From Planctomycetota bacterium (GTDB lineage Bacteria > Planctomycetota > Planctomycetia > Gemmatales > Gemmataceae): a stretch of DNA of 16,692 nt. Positions 8,725-14,283 of the stretch are shown here, piece by piece (the stretch's first letter is position 1; the number at the start of each line of letters is the position of its first letter). The position numbers and the translations under genes were made by a program. The stretch covers positions 1 to 16,692 of the forward strand of contig JAGWVO010000030.1 in assembly GCA_018970845.1 (NCBI GenBank), in the 5' to 3' direction. The notes under the pieces were generated by a model, which did no database searches, was not told where the DNA came from, and saw nothing but the letters and a program-made list of their open reading frames with translations.

Positions 8725-9087
8725 TCAGCTCGCCGCTTGAAGGGCGGTCTGCTGGTCGTCCACGATCTTGATGAGCTTGTCGAGACGGGTGATCGTGAAG
8801 ACTTCCTTGATGTCGTCCTTGATCTGGCAGAGGACGAGCTTGCCGCCCTCCTTCTTCACTTTGTTGTTAAGGGCGATGATCTTGCCGAGCGCCGCGGAAG
8901 AGAGGTAGTCGACATTGCTGAAGTCGAGGACGATCTTCTTCTTCTTGTCATTGTCGACCAAGGCGAACAATTGTTCACCGATCAATTGGATGTTCTGCTC
9001 ATCCAGAATTTTCTTGTCAATGAAGCTGACCACGGCGATATCGCCGAGTTCTTCAACTTCCAACCGTTTCTTGGGTGCGCCGGACAT
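8725..9087 (-). CDS. STAS-domain anti-anti-sigma factor
   Basis: A 120-residue single STAS domain of the SpoIIAA/RsbV type, which binds the RsbW-like kinase when dephosphorylated and so frees the kinase's target. The core reads LEVEELGDIAVVSF, then VLDFSNVDYLSSAALGKII at 53-71; S63 or S64 is the expected phosphorylation site. A Shine-Dalgarno GGGAGA (complement of 9094-9099) lies six bases before the ATG. The gene is noticeably lysine- and AT-richer than its neighbours, which may simply reflect high expression or protein composition. A good sigma70-like promoter lies about 70-95 bases upstream. It is the first gene of the STAS-RsbW-mutS series. Confidence 0.95.
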   Translation of the reverse strand: MSGAPKKRLEVEELGDIAVVSFIDKKILDEQNIQLIGEQLFALVDNDKKKKIVLDFSNVDYLSSAALGKIIALNNKVKKEGGKLVLCQIKDDIKEVFTITRLDKLIKIVDDQQTALQAAS

Positions 9088-9155
9088 TTTAAGTCTCCCG
9101 TTTCAGTCAGGAACGCAGGAACGATCGCCCTTAACTGAGTCAATTCGATATGATG

Positions 9156-9183
9156 ATGCTAAAAGGGGGCATGGTAAAGTCAA
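9156..9183 (-). promoter_or_regulatory. Predicted sigma70-type promoter of the STAS gene
   Basis: On the minus strand, TTGACT (complement of 9178-9183) and TAGCAT (complement of 9156-9161) are separated by 16 bases. They match the -35 consensus at five of six positions and the -10 consensus at four of six. Transcription would start near 9149, giving a leader of about 60 bases. The surrounding region is clearly AT-richer than the window average. Confidence 0.5.
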
Positions 9184-9213
9184 GGAAATTCAGGGGATCC
9201 GGTTGATGGAAAG

Positions 9214-9771
9214 TCAGGCGCCGCCCCTACCAGCGTCCCGAGCGTCCAACCTTGAAGCCAGTTCCATCTCGGCGGCCAACGACTTGGACGCGAGCGGGGT
9301 TTCCTTTTTTCCCGCCAGGCAAAAGAGTTCCGACCATTTCTCCCCCTTGTAACCATGCTGGCGGACGAACCATTCGTCGTGGTCATCCTTTTCAAGCGGG
9401 AAAAGCGCGCAGGCTTCCGGTTTGTAGCCCATGGAGTCGCCGTCCTCGGCACCAAGGGCATGTAACACGCATCCCTTATGAAAGAAAACGCACCACCCAC
9501 CCGCGACCCTCACCATTTTGTCGCCGGCTTTCACCCGGCGGCTGAGCCACCCGTCCTTTTCGATCACCGAGCGGGCCTCGGGCCTCAGCAGCGGCAACCA
9601 CCTGGATTTGAGTCCGTCGATCACCGCCTGCTGCCGTTGATCGACGGGTGGGCGGCCCTGCTGGCAGCAAACACCTTCGCATCCGCGCCCGAAGGTGCAT
9701 TCAAATCTCGCGGATTCGATGTTGATGACCTCGAGCGGTCGCCGCCCGGGGGAGCGCTTGTCGGCCTTCAT
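9214..9771 (-). CDS. YkgJ/DUF3109-like cysteine-rich metal-binding protein
   Basis: A 185-residue protein with eight conserved-looking cysteines: C25, C31, C35 and C36 (FECTFGRGCEGVCC), C94 and C101 (WCVFFHKGCVLH), C121 (KPEACALFPL) and C151 (LFCLAG). This order matches the YkgJ / DUF3109 group of putative zinc- or iron-chelating proteins, whose hallmark is a CxxxCC-type N-terminal cluster, a GC-x-LH stretch and a KPxxCxLFP stretch. The biochemical role of the family is unknown to me. There is no signal peptide, so it is cytoplasmic. It is divergent from the TusA-like gene 84 bases away and is followed by the STAS gene on the same strand, which has its own promoter. Confidence 0.82.
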   Translation of the reverse strand: MKADKRSPGRRPLEVINIESARFECTFGRGCEGVCCQQGRPPVDQRQQAVIDGLKSRWLPLLRPEARSVIEKDGWLSRRVKAGDKMVRVAGGWCVFFHKGCVLHALGAEDGDSMGYKPEACALFPLEKDDHDEWFVRQHGYKGEKWSELFCLAGKKETPLASKSLAAEMELASRLDARDAGRGGA

Positions 9772-9855
9772 GCAAATCGGTTCCCTTGGGCTTGGGAAAG
9801 GTAATTGAAATCGTCAGGCGTATCATGTCAGCTTGATGGGGTTAAAATCCAGACG

Positions 9856-10431
9856 ATGACCGATCCAGACGAAAATGATGGTCCACTTGAGGAACCGGCC
9901 GTTCTCCAAGCATGGCTGGCCGCGATGGACGGACGCGGCTGCGCATCCTGCGGTGCCGCCCTGTGCGGGCACGAACGGCTCAGGTCGCGGGCCATAGCCG
10001 GGGTTCATCCACCACGGTGCCTGTCCTGCCTCTCCAAGGGACTTGGCCGCGTGCCCGTGGAATTGGCCCGCAGCATCAACGCCTATATCCGCAGGCGCGC
10101 CTGCTACGCCTCGGCTTGGGCCGGCATTGCTGATTCCGGCTGTTCGCACGACATGGACGACGGCGGAGAACATCCGGCGGATCCGGTGGCACGCGAGGCC
10201 GACTGGTCCACGGCAAGCCAATCGTGGGATGCCGGCGAACTTGGCTGCGGCGACCTCGTGCTTCCCCTGAAAACGCGCATGAAGGCGATGGCGCCGGGGC
10301 AGCGCCTGAGGCTGAGGGCCCTTGATCCCGCCGCGCCGGTCGATCTTCCGGCCTGGTGCCGCCTCACGGGCCACCTGCTCGTGGCCGCCGCGCCACCCGA
10401 TTACCTGATACAACGACGATCCGGGGATTGA
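9856..10431 (+). CDS. Zinc-ribbon TusA-like sulfurtransferase
   Basis: 191 residues in two parts. Residues 25-60 carry C29-x2-C32, C37 and C55-x2-C58, a probable zinc ribbon or rubredoxin-like knuckle. Residues 122-188 form a TusA/SirA domain: WDAGELGCGDLVLPLKTRM followed by LRLRALDPAAPVDLPAWCRLTG and YLIQRR. C131 occupies the persulfide-carrying cysteine position. The usual Cys-Pro is Cys-Gly here. TusA proteins pass sulfur, or possibly selenium, as a persulfide between enzymes in the cytoplasm. ATG 9856 is chosen over a TTG at 9805 because the intervening codons are not domain-like. The ribosome site is weak (GGGG near 9837). It is the first gene of a three-gene plus-strand operon with dsrE-like and TusA-MetE genes. 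Confidence 0.82.
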   Translation: MTDPDENDGPLEEPAVLQAWLAAMDGRGCASCGAALCGHERLRSRAIAGVHPPRCLSCLSKGLGRVPVELARSINAYIRRRACYASAWAGIADSGCSHDMDDGGEHPADPVAREADWSTASQSWDAGELGCGDLVLPLKTRMKAMAPGQRLRLRALDPAAPVDLPAWCRLTGHLLVAAAPPDYLIQRRSGD

Positions 10432-10442
10432 TGATCCCTTCG

Positions 10443-10450
10443 AGGAGGAG
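10443..10450 (+). promoter_or_regulatory. Strong Shine-Dalgarno of the DsrE-like gene
   Basis: AGGAGGAG, nearly a full match to the anti-Shine-Dalgarno, lies eight bases before the ATG at 10459. It fixes that start and predicts stronger translation of this gene than of its two operon partners, whose ribosome sites are weak. Confidence 0.8.
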
Positions 10451-10458
10451 CTTGGGCG

Positions 10459-10821
10459 ATGTCGAAAAGGTTTGTCGTGTCGCTGACCCGCGGGCTGGAT
10501 GACACCGACCGGGCGACCGTGGCCTTCGTGGTGGCCAACGCTGCGCTGGGCTCCGACCGCGACACGGTGGTGTTCCTGAGCGTCGAGGGGGTGCGGTTGT
10601 CGCAGGCGGGCGCCGCGGAAGGGGTTCACGAGTCGGGTTTCGCGCCCCTCAAGGACCTGATGGCGCAATTCGCCGCCGGGGGCGGGAAGATATTGGTCTG
10701 CTCGCCCTGCTTCAAGAAACGGGGCCTCGATGAGTCGGCGTTGGTCGCCGGGGCGCAGGTTGTGGGCGGGGCCCGCCTCGTGGAATTCATGGCCGACGGC
10801 GCGCCATCGATCTCGTACTGA
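10459..10821 (+). CDS. DsrE/DsrF-family sulfur-relay protein
   Basis: A 120-residue DsrE/YchN-like protein. The N-terminus KRFVVSLTRGLDDTDRATVAFVVANAAL gives the first beta-alpha unit. VVFLSVEGVRLSQAGAAEGV follows at about 37-56 and KILVCSPCFKKRGL at 77-90, with C81 and C84. One of these two cysteines is in the position used for sulfur transfer in this family. DsrE-type proteins normally act as small oligomers handing persulfide sulfur to or from a TusA protein, and a TusA-like gene lies on each side here (27-base gap upstream, 10-base gap downstream). It is cytoplasmic. Fused TusA-DsrE proteins (YedF) are associated with selenium metabolism, but this protein is separate and that link is only suggestive. 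Confidence 0.85.
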   Translation: MSKRFVVSLTRGLDDTDRATVAFVVANAALGSDRDTVVFLSVEGVRLSQAGAAEGVHESGFAPLKDLMAQFAAGGGKILVCSPCFKKRGLDESALVAGAQVVGGARLVEFMADGAPSISY

Positions 10822-10831
10822 AAGCATTTTC

Positions 10832-12355
10832 ATGGCCGAACCCGATTGGCTCGCCGCGCACTCCCATGAGCCCGATTCGAGGTTCGACGGGGGCGCGATG
10901 GATTGCGGCAATGGCCTGCTGTTGGAGATCCGCCGGCATCTCAACGCCCTGGATTCCGGGGGGCTCTTGGAAGTTCGCTCCATTGAGCCCTCGGTGGCCG
11001 GCGACCTTCCGTCATGGTCGAGGCTGACGGGAAATGACTTGGTTTCCCGCGTCGGGCGCCCGGATTCGGCCAGTTACCTGATCTGCAAGGGCCGGTTCAC
11101 CGGAGCTCCGCGGAAGGCCCATTCCCGCAAGGCCGTGGCGCCACGGATTCCGGGGCCCAGGCTTGCCGTGCCCGGAGGCTTTCCCCCGCCCTGGACGCCG
11201 CCTCCCTTGGCGGTCACGGGAATCGGAAGCTGGCCCAGGCCGGCCTGGATGCTCCACCTGCTTTCGGCCCACCTGGAGGACCGCCTGGCCGAGGGCGTTT
11301 TCGCCGCCGCGGCCGCCGACGCCACCCGCCTTGCCGTGCTCGACCAGGCCTCGTGCGCGGTGGACCTGGTGACCGAGGGTGAGCAATCGCGCGACACCTA
11401 TGCCGGCTTCGTGGGCTCGAGGCTCGGCGCCTGCCGTCTCATCCCGCTTGCCGACCTGGCGGCGCATGTGGAGCATCCCGATGAATTCCGCCGTGAGTTG
11501 AAGGCGCTCGATGTGCCGCCCGGCGCCCACCATCCCGTCGCGCTTGGCCCGCTGGTTCGCGACCGCGAACTGGTGCTTCCCGACTTCCGGGCGGCGCGCG
11601 CCGCCACGAAATTGCCGGTCAAGGTGGCCCTTCCCGGGCCCTATCTTTTGGCCCGAACCCTGTGGCTCGACTGCCTGCTGGAACGCCACTACCGCGACCG
11701 GGAAACCCTCGCGTCGGATGTCTGCCAGGTGTTGCGTGACGAGGCGGCGCACCTGCTTTCCGAGGGCGCCGCGATGGTGCAGTTCGACGAACCGGTCCTC
11801 ACGGAAGTGGTGCATGGAGCCCCCGCTGCCCGGCGCAGCTTCATGTGCGGGGCGCTTTCGGAGCGGCGCGAACCATCGAGGGAACTGGCTTTCGCGTTGG
11901 AACTCTGGCGCGAAACCACCCGGGGACTGCCCCGCGAATCGCTTGCCCTGCATGTCTGCCGGGGGAACTGGTCTCCGGACGAGTCGGTGGCCTTGTCCGG
12001 GCCATACGAACCCCTGCTGGAAACCCTCGGAGCGAGTCCGTTCGCAACCTTGTTTTTGGAGATGGCGACAGCCCGTGCCGGACGGCTTGAAGACCTTCTG
12101 CCCTTGGCTCCGACCCACCGGCTCGGCATCGGGCTAGTGAACCAAAAGCTTGACCAGCCTGAATCAGAGACTATTTTAATAGAACGAATCAAGCGAGCCG
12201 CGGAACTGTTCGGCCCCGAAAGGATCCTGCTGAACCCCGACTGCGGTTTCGCCACCTTCGCCACCTGCCCGTTGGCCGGACGCGAAGGGGCGATGGCTCG
12301 AATGCGCCTGCTGGCCCGCTGCGCCTCGAAAGTCCGCAACGAACTGGGATACTGA
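10832..12355 (+). CDS. TusA-MetE fusion: TusA domain + cobalamin-independent methionine synthase-like domain
   Basis: 507 residues. An N-terminal TusA-like domain (about 16-88; RFDGGAMDCGNGLLLEIRRHL, with C25 as the presumed persulfide cysteine, again Cys-Gly rather than Cys-Pro) is joined by a Pro-rich linker to a MetE C-terminal/UROD-like barrel (about 108-507). The zinc ligands of the MetE family are all recognisable: H374 and C376 in LALHVCRGNW, E410 in LFLEMATARAG and C471 in LLNPDCGFAT. FDEP at 318-321 is the usual barrel motif. The folate-binding N-terminal MetE domain is absent, as in core-MetE and alkyl-thiol transferase relatives. The likely chemistry is a zinc-activated thiol or thiolate attacking a methyl or alkyl donor, with the fused TusA supplying persulfide; the substrate is unknown. 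ATG 10832 is ten bases after the DsrE-like stop. Confidence 0.88.
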   Translation: MAEPDWLAAHSHEPDSRFDGGAMDCGNGLLLEIRRHLNALDSGGLLEVRSIEPSVAGDLPSWSRLTGNDLVSRVGRPDSASYLICKGRFTGAPRKAHSRKAVAPRIPGPRLAVPGGFPPPWTPPPLAVTGIGSWPRPAWMLHLLSAHLEDRLAEGVFAAAAADATRLAVLDQASCAVDLVTEGEQSRDTYAGFVGSRLGACRLIPLADLAAHVEHPDEFRRELKALDVPPGAHHPVALGPLVRDRELVLPDFRAARAATKLPVKVALPGPYLLARTLWLDCLLERHYRDRETLASDVCQVLRDEAAHLLSEGAAMVQFDEPVLTEVVHGAPAARRSFMCGALSERREPSRELAFALELWRETTRGLPRESLALHVCRGNWSPDESVALSGPYEPLLETLGASPFATLFLEMATARAGRLEDLLPLAPTHRLGIGLVNQKLDQPESETILIERIKRAAELFGPERILLNPDCGFATFATCPLAGREGAMARMRLLARCASKVRNELGY

Positions 12356-12399
12356 ACTTCATGCGACCGGCTCCCGTCAATTCCGCCGCATGCCGTCGC

Positions 12400-12419
12400 C
12401 CGGGGCGAGATTTCCCCGG
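12400..12419 (+). terminator. Possible terminator hairpin after the TusA-MetE gene
   Basis: CCGGGG (12400-12405) and CCCCGG (12414-12419) pair around an eight-base loop, 44 bases past the stop. No T-run follows, so this is a weak call. Confidence 0.35.
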
Positions 12420-12561
12420 ATTCTCGTGAGTGGCTTGCCGCTGAGCCGGCGTGCCCGCCTCACAAACACCTTCATCCGATTCCGCTCCAACCCCAAAGGG
12501 TCCTTGGCGCCCAAAAGCGCCGGATCCACCATCAGAATCGACACACCTTGGGAGTTTTTCC
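12420..12561 (+). other. Leader region of the DUF1559 gene
   Basis: The space between the TusA-MetE operon and the DUF1559 gene. It holds a small hairpin, GGCGC (12506-12510) with GCGCC (12517-12521), of unknown role, and a clear Shine-Dalgarno GGGAG (12550-12554) seven bases before the ATG. I could not identify a convincing promoter. Confidence 0.4.
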
Positions 12562-13551
12562 ATGTCTCGCCGAGTCCGAAACGGTTTCACGCTCATCGAA
12601 CTGCTGGTGGTGATCGCCATCATCGCGGTTCTCATCGGCCTTCTGGTGCCCGCGGTGCAAAAGGTGCGCGCCGCGGCGGCCAATGCCCAGTCCAAGAACA
12701 ACCTCAAGCAGATCGGCCTGGCGGTGCATAACGCCGCCGATGCCATGGGCAAGGCGCCCCCGATGTTCGGAGTCTATGCCAGCGGCACAGGATCATCTTT
12801 CTGGCACAGCCTGCTGCCTTACCTTGAGCAGGAAGCGCTGTTCAAGCAGGGCCCCGACGCCGCCAAGAGCGCTGTCATCAAGACGCTGCAGGCTCCCCTT
12901 GATGTGACCCTCGGCCAGGGCACCTTCCAACTCACCGCCAGCACCTACAACACCTTCGGCTCCAGTCCGATTCCCGCCTGGTCGACCAACGGCAACACCA
13001 ACTGGGGCCTGACCAGCTATGCCGCCAACTGGATGGTGTTTGGCGACATGGGAGTTCAGCTTGCCCCCAGCGTGACGGACGGCCTGTCCCACACGATGAT
13101 CGTTTCCGAGCATTACGCCGTGTGCAAGCGACCCACCGGCACGCCCACTTCGGGAGCCATGCTCTGGGCCTATGGCTGGCAGGTTCCCCAGCCTGCCCAT
13201 CAATGGGCTCGCCAGCCTTCGCAACTGGCCACGCCGACAATCGTGACCAATTCGCTTTACAACGCCCCGTACTGGGCCAGATCGGTGTTTGTGAACAATG
13301 CCGCTGCTGTTCCCACCGAGTGGACGGGCACCAAGCCTTGGGAATTCCGTTGCCACAAGGCGCCCCAGTTCGCCCCTCCGGTGGACAACAATCACCCTTA
13401 CAAGGAACAGGCCTTCAGCGTCGGTTCCATCAACATTGGCATGGCTGACGGCAGCGTGGTGAGCCTCAGTTCGGCCATCAGCGACAAGAACTGGTACTTC
13501 ATCGCCAGCCCCAACGAGGGCGACATTCCCGACGATCCCCAGGCTCCATGA
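12562..13551 (+). CDS. DUF1559 prepilin-like protein
   Basis: A 329-residue protein of the very large planctomycete DUF1559 family. The N-terminus NGFTLIELLVVIAIIAVLIGLLVPAVQKVR is a type IV prepilin/pseudopilin signal; cleavage is expected between G8 and F9, with E13 in the +5 position. The SKNNLKQIGLAVHN stretch that follows is a family hallmark, as is the C-terminal SINIGMADGSV. The family's usual H-X9-DG histidine is replaced by serine (about S286). It is expected to be extracytoplasmic, anchored or assembled into a pseudopilus; the function of the family is not settled. A GGGAG ribosome site precedes the ATG by seven bases. The stop TGA overlaps the ATG of the next gene as ATGA, so the two genes are translationally coupled. 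Confidence 0.95.
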   Translation: MSRRVRNGFTLIELLVVIAIIAVLIGLLVPAVQKVRAAAANAQSKNNLKQIGLAVHNAADAMGKAPPMFGVYASGTGSSFWHSLLPYLEQEALFKQGPDAAKSAVIKTLQAPLDVTLGQGTFQLTASTYNTFGSSPIPAWSTNGNTNWGLTSYAANWMVFGDMGVQLAPSVTDGLSHTMIVSEHYAVCKRPTGTPTSGAMLWAYGWQVPQPAHQWARQPSQLATPTIVTNSLYNAPYWARSVFVNNAAAVPTEWTGTKPWEFRCHKAPQFAPPVDNNHPYKEQAFSVGSINIGMADGSVVSLSSAISDKNWYFIASPNEGDIPDDPQAP

Positions 13552-14135
13552 CCGGAAGCGTCGCGGCCATGCCGCCATCCAGCCCATCCCATGCGAAGGG
13601 TTTTTTCTCCAGGATGCCGATCCTCATCGGCATCCTGATCCTTCTTTCAACCTTGGTGTTCGCGCTCGATTCCCGCGTCACTGGTCTGGTCGGCCGCCAA
13701 CTCGGGTTGTTGAGACCCGAAATACCGGCGGGTGAGTTGCCGCGGGAAGGCGACATCCTGCGGCCCAAGCCTTATCCCGTGGATGACTGGGTTGCCGGCG
13801 CCACCGGAACCATCGGCCTCAAATTCATCGTCGCGGGGCCCGGCCTTGCTGACAATTTCTGGCTGCGGTTCACCGAGGGCGCCGACCGGGTTTCCGCCAG
13901 CGCCCGCATCGTCTGCCGCGACGAGCGTGGCCTGCCCGTGGGTGAACCGTTCGAGAAGCCTTTCAAGGACGATTGCTGAAAGGGCGGCACCGACCCGTTT
14001 GGCGCCTCGGTCGAGGTGCCCTTGCCGGGAGAAGCGCGGGAGGCGACGGCCACCGTGACCATCCGTTTTGCGGATTGGCCCGGATCATTCGAGCCGATCG
14101 TTTTCACTGTCCCGGTGAGGGACAAAACGGACTGA
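13548..14135 (+). CDS. Candidate selenoprotein: membrane-anchored protein with in-frame TGA (Cys-Sec)
   Basis: 195 codons if TGA 13977-13979 (codon 144) is read through; otherwise a 143-residue protein ending in KDDC. The start ATG overlaps the DUF1559 stop (ATGA). Residues 23-40 (MPILIGILILLSTLVFAL) are one membrane anchor. The rest is probably an extracytoplasmic beta-rich domain (TGTIGLKFIVAGP, NFWLRFTEG, SARIVCRDERG). After the TGA the same frame continues for 51 codons without interruption; about 40 of 51 third positions are G or C, and the text reads KGGTDPFGASVEVPLPG then TATVTIRFADW and IVFTVPVRDKTD. C123, C143 and the putative Sec144 would make an adjacent Cys-Sec redox or metal site. 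A SECIS-like hairpin lies at 14001-14020 and a terminator follows the second stop. The domain family is not recognised. Alternatives are a TGG-to-TGA nonsense mutation or a sequencing error. Confidence 0.65.
14001..14020 (+). promoter_or_regulatory. SECIS-like hairpin downstream of the in-frame TGA
   Basis: GGCGCCTC (14001-14008) pairs over eight positions (one G-U) with GAGGTGCC (14013-14020) around the four-base loop GGTC. The first loop base is the 30th base after the TGA. From memory, the bacterial SECIS consensus wants an apical loop of 3-14 bases with a G in its first two positions, about 16-37 bases after the UGA. The E. coli fdhF element carries the same GGUC loop. SelB binding is inferred, not shown. 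Confidence 0.6.
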
Positions 14136-14176
14136 CCGGGGAGGATTCCAAACCAATCCCCCCGTCAAGGCGCTCC

Positions 14177-14199
14177 TTGGTGGTTTCCACCGATTTTTT
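14177..14199 (+). terminator. Rho-independent terminator after the DUF1559/selenoprotein-candidate operon
   Basis: GGTGG (14179-14183) and CCACC (14187-14191) pair around TTT, with extra T-G and T-A pairs at the base, followed by TTTTTT at 14194-14199. It lies 41 bases past the second stop (14133-14135) and about 200 bases past the internal TGA, which fits a transcription unit whose coding region extends to 14135. Confidence 0.8.
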
Positions 14200-14283
14200 C
14201 AAAGGCGTTGGCTGGCAGAACAAAGCGAATCAATTATCGCACGATGTTCGGTTGTCTTCACTGAAGCTTTCGGCCGTGGCCAA

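Noticed and set aside
9823..10983. 386-codon minus-strand open frame opposite the TusA/DsrE genes
   Set aside because: It spans three plus-strand genes with clear motifs and ribosome sites, and its translation shows no domain.
11012..12118. 368-codon minus-strand open frame opposite the MetE-like domain
   Set aside because: It is antisense to a domain with all zinc ligands conserved. Its composition is that of a shadow frame.
12356..12440. Possible readthrough past the TGA of the TusA-MetE gene
   Set aside because: The frame stays open only for about 25 codons with no domain-like sequence, and the MetE-like domain is already complete.
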